NCBI GenBank assembly: GCA_921293015.1
Contig: OV121092.1
Coordinates: 4,470,001-4,534,000 of the forward strand
Source: Phorcus lineatus
Taxonomy: Eukaryota; Mollusca; Gastropoda; Trochida; Trochidae
Reading direction: 5' to 3'
Length of the DNA stretch: 64,000 nt
Numbering within the stretch: position 1 is the stretch's first letter; every line of letters begins with the position of its first letter. The translations under genes were made by a program, and so were the position numbers. Below are positions 1 through 11,925 of this stretch, piece after piece. The notes beneath the pieces are model-generated. The model saw nothing but the letters and a program-made list of their open reading frames with translations, did not search any database and was not told where the DNA came from.

Positions 1-260
1 CGGTGAGTACAGTTCTTACCACGAGTGTGCTTTTCCTTTTGAGATCTCTTGCAAAAGTATTACAATTGCAGAATTAAGACTATTGTTAATGCAAAGGTGA
101 ACTTCTGACATGGTGAGATGATTTTTCAACTATTATCTTGGTAAATGTCCAGTACTTCCACCGTATATAATTTTTCTCTCTGGTATAAATATTTCATGGA
201 TAAGATGATATTTCTATCCATAGCATTGTACACAAACTATGTTTCCTAATTAATATGAAT
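1..260. other. AT-rich sequence, nothing recognised
   Basis: No open frame of note, repeat or RNA signature was seen here. Confidence 0.5.
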
Positions 261-261
261 T

Positions 262-317
<56 letters not shown>
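261..317. repeat. (TA)n microsatellite
   Basis: Almost pure TA dinucleotides run for about 57 bases, with one C interruption near the left end. Confidence 0.97.
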
Positions 318-320
<3 letters not shown>

Positions 321-1344
321 GTATGTATTTCGGAGGTGAAAATAATTTTGTTATAGTGACGCTCGAAGGTTGTTATAAACATACTGAACTAATGAAATTG
401 ATATTTTCTAAATGTGGATAGATATTTTTAGAAACTTAAGAGCGGTTTCAGCTTTTAGAACGTCTTATTAATGTAAATTTTAGAGGGATTCCTCTGTAGT
501 GTTACTACATAGAAACGTCTCTTCCACGATGTGAAAAAAGAAGTTTTATTCACTATAGTTTATAGGGAAAAAAACCCTCAATAATCACTCACACTATTCC
601 TGATTATTGAGATACATATTTCAGGTACATATTTTAAATTCAGATATATATTTTGAAATAAACTCTACGAAATTCATATTATTATTAGACGTATATGAGC
701 ATGATTATTGATTTTTAATTGTTTAATTTCTCGTATTTCAACTTTTAGTTTTTAGGCCTTGGAATGAAATGAAACACATTCATGGATTGCCAAAAATTTA
801 TTGGTGGGTGGACAGGTGGAAACTGTAAAGAGAAGGATATCTTAGCGTATTTCGCTGTTCAGGATAGGCACCTTTCGGTAAAAGCATTGTCTGTATATAA
901 GGTGGGATCTTGTAGATAATTGTAACTTTGTAATTGATAATGTTCGTGAGATCTATGGCTACGGTTGCTCATCTGAGTTTTTTACAGCAAGTTTGACGCC
1001 ATATCCTTTTCGAGTTTAATACATATGGTTGTACACGGAAGGGAGTTAAGTATTCTGTTTCTAACTCGCCCACATTATTCAAGCGACCTGATGCCAACGT
1101 TATATTTGCAGCCGGTTTAGTCAGGTAACGTGTACGATTACATAACTTTAGTGAAATCTGAAGATTTCCGTAATCAAAAATTTTGAAAATAAAAACCCAA
1201 GAAAAGGTGCAATATGAAAAGCAATTTATACTTTAACAAATTTCAATCATAAACACAACAATAGGTGCAATCTTTTTAGCGTAATAAATAGATGTGATTT
1301 CCCGGCATATGTGATGGAAGTTTGAAACCTCACTTTTAGTGTAC
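318..1344. other. Non-coding, nothing recognised
   Basis: This AT-rich stretch has no convincing open frame, repeat copy or RNA signature. Confidence 0.5.
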
Positions 1345-1459
1345 GTCAAGCCGTCAAAATGGCTAATTGATGATGGTGTTAGTTACTTGTGCGACATGTC
1401 AGGTACACTGAACCAATGGGACCTCAACCAAGCATACACCTTACAGGTCAACACAAGAC

Positions 1460-1756
1460 ATGGGTGGCCTGTGGCCTGAGCTTTCGGTACGACAGAGCGG
1501 ACATCCCGGGAATTTATACCGGTACGAGTGTTTGTTTGACGGTGAACTCATGACATTCCACGCCATTGACATCCGTTTTCAGGCTGATATCTCCCCAGTT
1601 CATGCTCCTGTGATTTATCACACCTCAGAGACCAAGAGTGTACACGTAAAATGGGCATACAGTGTTGGGTATACCTCCTTTGTTGAGCAATTATACTGGC
1701 GTACATGGTCATCAGCAAACACCTTCAATGTTCCAGAAGAATGTTTAAAAAAATGA
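1460..1756 (+). CDS. Possible coding exon or gene fragment, family not recognised
   Basis: A 98-codon open frame lies in a patch clearly richer in G+C than its surroundings, which is the best sign of non-transposon coding DNA in the window. Another open frame immediately upstream (about 1378-1465, containing CDMSGTLNQWDLNQ) would join it after a single-base shift near 1460, so the piece may be a frame-broken relic or the two may be separate exons. The end of the frame reads NTFNVPEEC, which loosely resembles the F-x-x-P-x-x-C close of ependymin-related secreted proteins, but the preceding cysteine expected in that family is absent, so I do not assign it. A CTTTTAG at 1333-1339 could be a splice acceptor. 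The product is unknown. Confidence 0.3.
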   Translation: MGGLWPELSVRQSGHPGNLYRYECLFDGELMTFHAIDIRFQADISPVHAPVIYHTSETKSVHVKWAYSVGYTSFVEQLYWRTWSSANTFNVPEECLKK

Positions 1757-2052
1757 TGATGAAGTTGTCATTAAGAATATCTTATATCCGGAAACATTCT
1801 CTTATCTACTCCTGTCCCCCTATAATCATACGGCTTAATTTCAACGTTTATCTAAATGTATTCATTGAATATCATATTCTTATCTAAATTTATATTTGAC
1901 TTCTTTATTTTATAAATAGACTTAATTAACTTATGTCTGTCTGAGGAGGTTTAAAGCAGAAAAAGTGACATGCTACCAAACAATCATTCTTTAAGTGAAG
2001 ATAATGATATATTGCTCTTGACTGTTTTACTTGGGCATGAAACTTAGTGTAA
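1757..2052. other. Non-coding, nothing recognised
   Basis: AT-rich sequence between the possible exon and the first exon relic; no structure seen. Confidence 0.4.
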
Positions 2053-2332
2053 AGTGTCATTCAAACTTTTCGTCAATTCAGTGTAGCTTGAGAGTACTCT
2101 AGATGATAGTTAAGGCATAGAAAGCAGGACCTAAATGACCGTCCAATAAATGAGCTTATGCTAAGTTTCAAAGCTTGCCAGTCAAACCAGACATGTTAAG
2201 AAGATTATCAGATCTGCGCCTCCTGAGACGAGATTATAGAAATTGACTCCATAACCCACATTTGGACAGATTAGTTAGTCCCGATAAGAAGATCCCTGGC
2301 TTGATCTGCGGGTTTGTCTGTTTCAGATGGAC
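2053..2332 (+). pseudogene. Decayed exon relic, PDM family copy D
   Basis: This is the plus-strand copy of an exon that also appears on the minus strand at 11655-11925, 23600-23790 and 51825-52010. The shared core is TTTCAAAGCTTGCCAGTC followed by a CCAGACATG block. In the best frame it reads KPDMLRRLSDLRLLRRDYRN, then a stop, then NPHLDRLVSPDKKIPGLI, which matches NNPHLDR..KIPGLI in the 11.7-kb copy. Stops and frame changes upstream show it is not translated as it stands. A TTTCAG at 2324-2329 follows. The ancestral product is unknown. It lies opposite in orientation to all other copies, consistent with an inverted block at the left end of the window. Confidence 0.6.
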
Positions 2333-3613
2333 AATTATTTTTGCAATACTTAAACTATCATAAATCTAGCTTTGACATTAAGTATGATAGAGAGCGCCGT
2401 GATATATTTTTGAAATGTAGATCTATATCAAACTTATTGGTATCGCATAGTATGCAAATTTATACTACTATGAATAATATGAAACTGTTACATTCCTGTA
2501 TTCGAATACAAATAAACATCGTCTTGTCTTGTTAGTAGACATAACTATATATTTGTTTTGATTATAAAGTTTTTGAAAATATCTTAGTTCGAGCCTGCAA
2601 TAGAAAAGTCTAGTAATCTTGGAAGTTTAAAGTTAAGGCTGAATTTCATGTCTAGCAATAAGAATCAGTTAAAGTGCATCAAGTTTCATATAATATTATG
2701 ATATATCATTTTAATATCATAAGTACAAGTCAGCATGTGCCCATAGCCCTTATGCAATGTAACGTATGGATACTAATGTGCATATGGGTGTACATTCTTT
2801 GAAATCCCGTAAGGATATAAAGATTTTTAAGATTAATAACAAAGACACGTTTTTGTATTCACAATAATAATAATAATATTAACGATCAATAAAACTGATA
2901 GAAAACGATACAGAAGACGATTTTGCTTTGCTTGGCCAATGGATACGTTGACAATTCGAAGCCCTTGCTAGTGTGATGGTTTTGATATAAAACCTACTTG
3001 TCACTCTATTTGAGGCCCCTCTGGTTTTAGTTAACCATGTTTGCAGCTGTTTATTCAAGTTACCACGTTCACACAGCTTTTATTATTGAATAGCTATCGA
3101 GATCAAAGATTGTCTATGTTTAAATCAATGGTCAAACAACTTTACGAAACTCGAGTGCAGACACTTGGTACTTTTGTGTTACATATTCTTCTTTTGTTTT
3201 GTCCTATTGTTCTCATATTTTCAAGAATTTTAAGACATAGATCAGTTGTATTCTTGTTAAAGGGTTCCTTCTGTTAATTGATTATTTTATTATGACTTTT
3301 AGGAGTTCCACAGAGATGAGAGGTGAATAAGAGCATTTTGAATATTGAATAGAGTAAAGCAAAATATATTTATAAATATATCTTATATATTCGAGATAGC
3401 AAGAGAATGTTATAGTTATGTATGCTCGTAAGCATTTTTTTTTTAGAAATGTTTGATTCATAGACAACACAACTTGATTTTTTTTACCGGTAAACCTTAT
3501 TAAAAAAAGCAAAGCAAAGGACATTTGTGTCATCATATAGTTTGAAAAAAGTAACTGATTTTAGCTCTGTGTATATTGTGCACACCATTTTGACTCAAAG
3601 TTTTATGATGATG
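2333..3613. other. Non-coding, nothing recognised
   Basis: The stretch holds short AT-rich runs and several open frames under 85 codons that look like chance. No repeat copy was matched. Confidence 0.4.
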
Positions 3614-3905
3614 CATCCATATACCCTGATATCCTTTAGGCCAAAAGCCTCGTTTCGCTAGCTAACTAACCAGCCAATGAGACGACTCGCATCCAGCAAC
3701 AGCGGCACAACCCGGATGGAAAATTACGTTAAGATCAAAAGATTAGCTTTAAGCTCCTTGAATAACGACATTTCATTGGCTGAAATAATAACAAGTGAGC
3801 ACAGCCACGAACATCAAGCCGCGCCAGCCGTACGAGGGATTTGGCTCGAAAGAGTTAAGGTATATGGAAGAAGCTGGATCAGCGAATTCAATTATACTGA
3901 TGTAA
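3614..3905 (+). mobile_element. Short element with inverted ends (MITE-like); a second copy is at the right window edge
   Basis: The left end (3614-3652: CCATATACCC...CCTCGTTT) is an imperfect inverted copy of 3832-3870 (ACGAGGGATTTGGCTC...GGTATATGG). The interior from about 3710 to 3905 is matched at high identity on the minus strand at 63795-64000, including the shared words ACGACATTTCATTGGCT and GAGGGATTTGGCTCGAAAGAG. A 79-codon open frame (3677-3916) crosses it and is probably incidental. A dispersed, non-autonomous inverted-repeat element is the simplest reading. No target duplication was identified. Confidence 0.55.
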
Positions 3906-4244
3906 TAGCAGGATGATGATGCGACAATGCCACTAGACGGAGACTGTGCAACGGTCGTTATTGTATAGCAAGGTAAATACTATTTGTCAGAGCAAGGAGG
4001 TAGACAGGTAGTTAAATTCCAGGTTTAGTACAAAATAGTATGTTGAATCGGTGACCTTTCTTTTTCACATTCTTTTCAAAATCTCTATTATCATGGTGAG
4101 CAAGCTTATCAAAATGTATGCAGATTTCTTTTTAATTTGTGATGTATAAGATGCATATATATGAATGATTCATAATTGCAATAATTACATTTTAGGTTCA
4201 GCAAGGTTCCTGACACGAGCATACGCTGGCCGATAAACAATAAC

Positions 4245-4700
4245 TTAAAACATCACATCGAATGTGCAGCCTTCCTCGTGCAATTGCTTTTCTGTGCTAT
4301 TCTCAATGTTCTCTAAACATTTAGGAGATGTTCCTGGTGAGTTTACAACTATCTCGAGATCATTTCTTAATGTAGAGCTTAACAAGCTTTGAATGCTATT
4401 GCAAGCATTAGACGCATGCTTTGAATTCATAGCTGTCTTCCAAATGTATAACAGAATATATTACCTTAACCATTCATCGTACCTTATTGATTCTACTTGT
4501 TATCAGTAACTCTTTAATTAAATAGAATCGCTGGAGGCTACACTTTATCATTATGAGGCACGTGTACCAAGGAAATTGAACTCGAAGTCTCGAAAGCTTA
4601 ACAAGATTATGTATAGTGCTAATATAAACTGCTCTAAGTGTTCCTTGGAGAAATTCACAAACCGTACAGTAAGCCAGCTGTCATCTTCAACTTAACGAAT
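4245..4700 (-). pseudogene. Exon relic pair, SWLT family copy 1
   Basis: This block is an inverted copy of 7620-8010. Read on the minus strand, the upstream part encodes SWLTVRF..FSKEHLEQF and the downstream part is a 61-codon frame beginning MNSKHASN and containing VVNSPGTSP. The copy at 7.8 kb encodes SWLTVQF..ISKEHL and VVHSPG at the same places. Shared reading frames at two points suggest real ancestral exons: a C-terminal exon preceded by another with an intron-like AT-rich gap between. Stops interrupt both copies. I do not recognise the family. Confidence 0.5.
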
Positions 4701-5997
4701 CAATCTGTCTAAATATGAATTGAAAAAATATTATCCAATAGTCTTTTCATTAGATGACTTAGCATTATGATTTAAGTAAATATCTAGTTTCACTTTAAAG
4801 CTTTAACATTCATTAATCAAAAGATAAATAATTCACTTTCAGATATTAGAACTCTGATGTATCTTAAACTTATTAACGACAATGTGCCTCCATTTAGGTA
4901 AATCAGTCTTAAAGGCTATGGACGACCTAATAACAGTTATATGACGTCTTACAATATTGACAGCGACGACTATTGGGGGAGCGATGTGACGTTAGTGTTT
5001 GCATTATGACGTCATATATGGTATCGTTGTCTTCAAATGAAATAAGCTGTGTGATTTGGAACTGTGATCTTGAATTAATAAATGTCCTACTAGTCCATTT
5101 CATTTTGCAGATACTGCGACGGCACAAGTCACATATAATATACATACGATAATATTGGTTCCAATGCAGAGTAAAGGGCCACTGAAGTAACTAAAGAATG
5201 AAAGTTTATTGAAATAGTCCCGGCACAGTCCTTCCTTTGCAATCCAAAAATGAAAATATTCATTAGTATTTATATATTTTTTTCACCCAATATATCGACT
5301 TCTCATTAGCGATTGATCATCAAAAATAATATTTTAGCAACTTGGCAACCTGCCAATAACCTCTATAGTTATTTCGATACATGCACGCCAATGTTGACAC
5401 TTAATGATCGATAAAATTGACCATCAGTTACATTGCAAATGTCATACTGAAGACACATCATTGACCTAGAAGTCTATGGCAATCAAAACATCGTGCCAAA
5501 TAGTGCACTCAACAAGAACGACTTCCAAATATCTCAACCCAAATATGCTCTCAGCATCATGAATACATGGCAACTGTTCTATCTCAGATTGCTTTCATCA
5601 AATCTGTTTCTGTCCGTGTTGATACAATCGAAAAGTCAAATGAATAGTATGTGAAAGTTGTAGTCAGTGTTATTCAATCAGTTAAACTAGTATTGATTAA
5701 CGTCTTTTCAAAATGAGTGATATATTTTGATATACAATTTACATTCAAATTTATATTTATCATTCATTTATTCATCGCACTTTACATTACATTTTCATAT
5801 GGAGCATCAAGTATAACTCAATTCACATTTTTGTACATTCTGATATATACATGTTACGAACTGTGAAAACTTACGTTAGTAAAACTCATCTGATAATTTT
5901 AGCTTATCAAATCACCCGGATGCATATAGTCTTATTACATAATTGACTGTGATGTGAGTACTTCATTAACTGCATAATATTGTTTTTATTAAGTTTC

Positions 5998-5998
<1 letters not shown>
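4701..5998. other. Non-coding, nothing recognised
   Basis: No repeat copy or plausible coding frame was found. A 72-codon minus-strand frame at 4927-5145 has no supporting copy elsewhere. Two GACGTCA-type words (near 4942 and 5009) are noted only as words. Confidence 0.4.
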
Positions 5999-6060
<62 letters not shown>

Positions 6061-6061
6061 T
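5999..6061. repeat. (AAT)n microsatellite
   Basis: About 21 uninterrupted AAT triplets. It sits close to the midpoint between the inverted exon relics at 4.5 and 7.8 kb. Confidence 0.97.
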
Positions 6062-7619
6062 ATGATAACACATTTTCAAAGGTATCATCTAGTACATCTA
6101 TTTCAAAGAAGTCTCCAGTTTAAAAGACTAATACTACGGTCAGACACCACCAGGTAAGAGAAAGGAAATAGTTAATAGTAGTCAATAGTACATGTAAAAG
6201 TGGTTAACCTGAAGTCATGATGTTGCAAGCATGTTTAGGTAGAGTTTCTTTAAAGTGATTCTTGTCGGTTGGACATCTAGACAGAGCTTGTTTGCAGTAT
6301 TAGCTTTTAAGTAAGAATCCCTTATCACAATAGACTACTAGGTTACTAGGATGTCTACAGTCTGCCATTCGCAATCTAACTGATAGTCAGTTAAATCATT
6401 AACAGTAAACTTAAGCGTGCATAAATCGAACTAATTTCAGAAGTTGTTGAAGAAACATATGTTTGTTTTTTGGATAAAACTGGAAGTACATGTCGTTGTG
6501 AAAGCCTATCAATATAGTATTACTTCATAACTTAGTCATTAGTTGGAACGCCATTACCAAACGTTAAATATACGGTCATTTTGTCATTAAAAATACAAAG
6601 CAAATTATTTCCTTTATAAAGAACGTCGTCAACTAGAAATATATGCATGTGATATGAAATATGCTGCTTAGAATTTTGGATTGAAGCTTGAAAATGAGAA
6701 CAATCCCTATATGCACTAAGTTGAATTTTCCAAGGTAACCAGAAAACATATATATTAAGAATAACTAAAATAGCAAAGAAATCACTACACCACTGGGTCT
6801 ACCCATGTACCAAGTTTCGTTAAAAATCTTAAAGAGGTTTTGAGATAATGCCCGGAAACGAAAGACTTTCAAAATTCGAGCGTTAGTCCTTACCACGTCA
6901 TTTCGCTAAGACCGTGACGAAGAACACATAAAACTTCAAAGCTGAATATCCAATGAAAATAGCTAATAGTTTACGCTTTTTCAAATACAGAAATAACAAA
7001 AAGGTGGTAAACTCAATGAAGAATGCGTCTGTCATAAGTATTGGCGCTGCGATGACTAGATTTCCGGTGATTTGCACTCGCGATGGGATTGCACTTGATT
7101 CGGTACCTTATTGGTCTGAACCGGCATACGCCAATAAGCTGCTTCATCCAAAATTGTACATGTAAACGGGCATAACAATGAAAATCTTTGCAAACGCGAC
7201 AGGAAATATCTATGTTAGCGATCAGATTTTGTTCGTGAAGAATAATTAGTTCAGTTTAGTTGCCTTACAAAAATGAGACTATGAATTTAAGGCAATAAAA
7301 TTGACACATATTTGGATTTCTTTCACATCCTAAAATATTATCAACTTACGAATCTATGTTCATATCCCGCCAGTCTTGGCCGATTATAGCCAATACGAAT
7401 GAGTCCCGCGGGCAGCTGATATAGCAAGAATGTTTTCATATTTTCTTTATTTCTGTATTTTTATCTAGTGGTAAACACATTGCTAGATTTAGTGAGCTCC
7501 AAATGCCTTCTTTTCAACAGCATTGCAATGAAACTAAACATACAATAATGAAACTGCAAGACTGCCCAGTGAAGATTTTACTTTTATATTTCGTAATTCG
7601 ACAGTTTGAGGCATCACGC
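6062..7619. other. Mostly non-coding; one GC-richer patch at 7020-7165
   Basis: The only notable part is a 70-codon frame at 6953-7165 whose second half (DGIALDSVPYWSEPAYANKLLHPK) is richer in G+C than its surroundings. No second copy was found, so it remains an unsupported candidate for a coding fragment. The rest shows nothing. Confidence 0.3.
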
Positions 7620-8010
7620 CAAAGATGAAAGCTGGCTTACTGTACAGTTTAAGCCTATCTCGAAGGAACACTTATAACAGTTTACATTAGCACTAGACAT
7701 AATCTCGTAAAGCTTTCAAGATCCCAGTTCAATTTCCTTGGAACACGTGCTTCATAATAATGAATTGCAGATGTTGCCGTCAGCGATTCAATTAAATCGA
7801 AAACTCCTTGATATTAAGTAGAATCAATAAGATACGTTGAATGGATAAGCTAATGTATTCTTTTATACAGTTGAAAAACAGCTAAGAATTCAAAGCATAC
7901 TTCAGATGTCATACATGCTCTCTGGGTGGTTGTACACTCGCCAGGAATACATCTGAGATCGTTTACAGAACGTTGCCATAAAAAAGCACAGGAAGGATAT
8001 GGAATTTATT
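7620..8010 (+). pseudogene. Exon relic pair, SWLT family copy 2
   Basis: This is the plus-strand partner of the minus-strand relic at 4245-4700. The first part reads SWLTVQFKPISKEHL, followed by a stop where the other copy has GAG. After an AT-rich gap ending in TTTTATACAG (an acceptor-like site near 7870) a second frame contains SKHTSDV and VVVHSPGIHLRSF before stopping at about 8010. Frame agreement with the other copy supports an exon origin. In-frame stops show it is broken. The product is unknown. Confidence 0.5.
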
Positions 8011-8520
8011 GCTAGAGGGAGGTTTAAGTAATCCGCATATTCATAGGGCTAATTTTCTGTTAGCCACCACGGTAAGATCTTGTTATTTATAGAATTTATC
8101 TATAAGTGAAAATATGAACTTGAATATTGAATTTTCTTTTTCGCTGTTACAATACTTTTATTTTCAGTGTGCCGACCCATGTTAGCATTTATCTCCGATG
8201 CATAAAGATAACGTGTTATACTTCCATTTAGCCAAGGTACATATTTACAATGTACCATTTCAGCCTCAGGCTTTTTGTGTCTGTGGAAGAGAGGGACAAA
8301 ATTTGATTGTTCTGCAAATGTTTTGGAAGCAATGCAATACGCTCCGGCATAAAAATGTACCGTTTTACAGCAACATAGATATTAAAATATTGAAGGTCAC
8401 ATGTTGTGTTCTCAACCATCTGTACATCTTCCATGCTTACATATGTTTAGCTACCAATGACTTGCATAACATTCAGTTACAATTGATCACTTGGGGTGAA
8501 CTCGAACGAGTGAAATGAAG
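8011..8520. other. Unassigned; 106-codon open frame of doubtful meaning
   Basis: A plus-strand frame (8198-8518) and a minus-strand frame (8228-8434) overlap. Neither shows a motif, and no paralogous copy was seen, so neither is called as a gene. Confidence 0.3.
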
Positions 8521-8960
8521 TCACAAAAACATTAAAGTGGTGTAACAGAAATTTACGGACCGTTAGTTGTTGGAGTATTGATTTTGAACTTAGACAATAT
8601 TTGATCTATCCGGCAGCGGGAAACATCTCCAGCTAATCTTGTGAATGTGTAAGATGGTCATTTATTCCTACACAACCTCTGTTCTAAAACAAGCTTTTCT
8701 CGAGCTTCTGGCAGTTTTTCCCGGCGGCATAATATTGTGTCATAAACTACCTTTCAATATTTCAGTAAATGGAAACACCGGATGCATGGATAGCATATTT
8801 GTCGTCAAACAGGCGTAAGTAAAGATGCTGTTTCCTAAAAAGGCGAATGTGCTGCCTGGAGAAGATTAACTTTTAAGAAAGAAGATATGGAATTATCTGA
8901 GGCGTTTTGAACTATTACGTTTGAATTTTTGAACTAATTTTGATTGCATCTAATCAGATT

Positions 8961-9170
8961 TCTACATTTCTAGACCGTGAAACACATGAATTCAGACAGA
9001 GGTTGTACAGGTATTTATGACGGAGCTACCTATGTTGGAAGAGAATGGCTCACCACTAGAGTCCTTGAAATGTCGACTTATGGGAACTTATTGTCGAACC
9101 AAGGCACACCGTCTACTGCATCGTGCTGAATCAGTGATTGTAAAAAACGCAACACGAAATTGGATTAGAC
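8961..9170 (+). pseudogene. Short exon-like relic, GIYDG family copy 1
   Basis: The block TTCTACATTTCTAG to TTAGACGTATGT recurs on the minus strand at 14430-14525 and on the plus strand at 14811-14905. In one frame it reads GCTGIYDGATYVGREW and the second copy reads CCVGNYDEGTSVWREC, a cysteine spacing faintly like small secreted domains, but the similarity is too short for a family call. A 64-codon frame in another phase (9017-9211) is the alternative. The left edge follows a TTTCTAG acceptor-like word and the right edge precedes GTATGT, a possible donor. A TGA interrupts the favoured frame. Confidence 0.35.
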
Positions 9171-11085
9171 GTATGTCATTGAACATTCATTTATTCATTT
9201 ATATAACTTAGAGAAACTTTGAAAGCAGTATTTTTTAAACTGTAAACCAGTTGCTACCATACGCGATTTCATAGAGTTTATTGATATAGGTACTCATCTT
9301 CTGTGTTTGTCAACTATTCATCATATCATTTCTCCATCTCCTCACTAGAACAATAGTTTGAAATTTACAGTCCCTTTCCATTCTCATGAATATCAAATTT
9401 CGGATATGATCTTCTGTTTCGTAAGTCTCGAACAAGTAGATTTGGTTAGATGCAAACTTTCCGACTTAAAGGTCTAAGCACTTAATGTCAACACTTAAAT
9501 AAATTACTGCGGATCGTGTTACTATTAGTCAGCTTTCCTCCTTAAACTAAATGCCATTTTATTCACACATATCGTACAATTTTCTGTATAGGAAAAATTC
9601 TTTAAAAAATTTAAATATATTAAACAAACAGTTACATATTTCATAATCAAACCCAAACATAGTTGAACGTATTATAAATAAGTTATCACCATAATCAGAT
9701 CAGTTACGTTTATTCACCTAAATTGATAGCGTTCAATATCACTGAAAATCAACAGATACAAAATCGATAACATTTTGTGTTGGAATAGCAAATATGAAAC
9801 TGAATAGTGTTCATGCTGCAAAGTTATGACATACATTGTATACATACCGATCGTCTTGTTAATTAAGAAACCATTTTTAAAAAAATTAACTCTCAAATTT
9901 CTTACTGAGTACTACCCAACCGTAGCTGTACCGATAAGAAAAAACATACCATGTAGAAAATGAGGAGTTATGTGACATTGTTATTTTTGGTATAACATCG
10001 AGAGGTGGGTTCAAATCATGCACTCGCTCACTCATTACAAAGGTAAAGAATGATAATAAGAGAAAAATAGTTCGGTGAAAATAAACATTGAATGACAACC
10101 CTTGTTAATCGAAATTAATTAAACGATTATTAAGTACATTATATATTATATATTAATATTATTACGTGTACAAAAGAATACATACCTTTAAAGCATTTAT
10201 CATACACTTACAATGACAAGTTTGTTAAATATTATTGGGTTTAAGGTTGAGTGGCCTAAATTTTCCATTCGTAATAGTTTGGTATTCTGAAATCAGAAAG
10301 TTTTGTGGAAACTCCTTTTATGACTGGAGTACTTATAATGAAAGGTGAGGCTCTTAAATTATGCAAGTTCTGTCAAGGAGAAACTGTTCGACACGATGTT
10401 AAAGGAAGTACATAAGAATCAGGTAATTTTTCTGACTCATTAATTTGTTAGAGATACAACAATAAAATCCCTCATGAACTCATGATGTTAACACTTTTTG
10501 TCCACTTTGCACCCGAACTGTGTGTATGGTTTACAGGCATCTGATTGATAGAGGAGCATCAACGAAAGCAAACAAGGATCAGACCAACTAATGATACAAA
10601 AGCAACAAGACGACTTTCGCTACCAAGTCACAAGAAGACATAACGCGAATTTACTCATATTCTTATGGGCCATAAAATAAGGCAGATAAAATTATTTAAA
10701 ATCTTCCTTTTTAACTTCATAAAGACAGGGAGCTTTCATCTTAGCGCATGATAAACACGAAACCACCATGAAGAAATCACAAGAAAGGAAACTGAAGGGT
10801 AACCTAACTGTACTGAGTGTCTGCCTTTGTGTTTCTATTTCTAACTTTCTATTGCTTTTAAACATAGGCGTTCTTTGATATATCTCGAGTACAAACACGT
10901 TGTTGTGTGAAGCGTCTATAACCAAGGGTGAGTCATTTAAAATAGATACCAAACTGAGTGACAAGTAAGTCAACTACGGCCATCATTCTGTAAGGGGCTG
11001 TGGGATGTCAAATAAGTTTATCTAGCACTATATCACCACTTGCTTGTATATCAATTGTTATTGCAACTTTTTATATATTTATATA

Positions 11086-11400
11086 GGGGGTGGGGAAGCG
11101 TAGTAGTTAGTGGGTTCAGCTTCGTATAATAAGGCCTCAGGATCGAATCCCGCCAGGGGCTTGGCAACTGTGTTTGCAGTAGAAATTTGTTCTACATGAT
11201 GTGAGGTTTGGGTGCAATGCTACACTGAATTCAGGACAGTATTTCCCATGGTTTGCTAGTTCCCTACGCTCGCAAGTCTCACCGCAATGCAAAAGCCACA
11301 ATGGTGGTGTGGACTACCTACCTTCAAGAATAATAGCATCCGTGATGTAGTGAAATACTTTTGAGAGCGGCTTTAAACCCCAAATCACCTTCAACCCCAT
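11086..11400 (+). mobile_element. tRNA-headed SINE, family 1, diverged copy
   Basis: The head resembles a tRNA gene, with a damaged A box (GCGTAGTAGTTAGTGGG) and a B box (GGATCGAATCCCGCC). The body (GTTTGGGTGCAATGCTACACTGAA, CAATGCAAAAGCCACAATGG) matches the well-kept copy at 56988-57322 along its length, and the tail ends in TTTAAACCCCAAATCACC. No clean target duplication was found. RNA polymerase III transcription is the known mode of the class; this copy looks old. Confidence 0.85.
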
Positions 11401-11654
11401 CTACATTAGTATAATTGATTTGAAAATTACTATTTTATAATTTTTTTAACACTGTTGTTAAGCATGTGCACATGGTATAAAAAATTCGAGTTAAATATTA
11501 TCGTCAGAGCCAATACTTGTTTCAGACCATGCTTTAAGCTTCATGTCATATAATATATACCTTTTCTTGAATGATGCCAATAAGCGCAACGAAGTACGTT
11601 TGAAAAAGAAGCCGTTTGAGAGAGAACAGGTCATAAGCACAAAGTTGCGCAGAT

Positions 11655-11925
11655 ACATAGACAAACAAGTAGATCAAACCAGGGATCTTAATACCGTGAT
11701 AATCAAATCTGTCCAAATGAGGATTATTCAGCCAGTAATCTCCCAACAGGAAGCCCTGGCCTGATAAATTTCCAATCATGACTGGCGTGACTGGCAAGCT
11801 TTGAAACATGACATAAGTCCTTTTTTTGCACAGACATTTCCTTCCTGTTCTAAAATCATAACAGTCCTTAAGAGCACTCTCAAACTGCACAAGTGTCATA
11901 TTGTATATATCTTTGACATTCACCT
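11655..11925 (-). pseudogene. Exon relic, PDM family copy A (part of a 125-codon frame)
   Basis: This lies in the minus-strand open frame 11546-11923. The frame contains VQFESALKDC, then MFQSLPVTP, LSGQGFLLGDYW and NNPHLDR..KIPGLI. The MFQSLPVTPDMF..LSGPGFLWRD part is matched by the 23.7- and 51.9-kb copies, with changes that are mostly synonymous in this phase (AGA/CGA, TTA/CTA, CCT/CCA), which argues that it was once translated. The frame continues past the homology into sequence without support, so the true exon end is unclear. It is the least damaged copy, but no start, promoter or partner exon is evident. A faint likeness of QFES followed by an LSGP block to galactose-3-O-sulfotransferases was considered and is not adopted. 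Confidence 0.5.

Noticed and set aside
11546-11923. An intact gene encoded by the 125-codon minus-strand frame
   Set aside because: Only the first two thirds has paralogue support. The rest runs into unsupported sequence, and the other copies are broken, so it is treated as an exon relic.
11655-11925. Galactose-3-O-sulfotransferase exon
   Set aside because: Only a QFES word and a loosely placed LSGP block agree; no substrate- or PAPS-binding motif is present.
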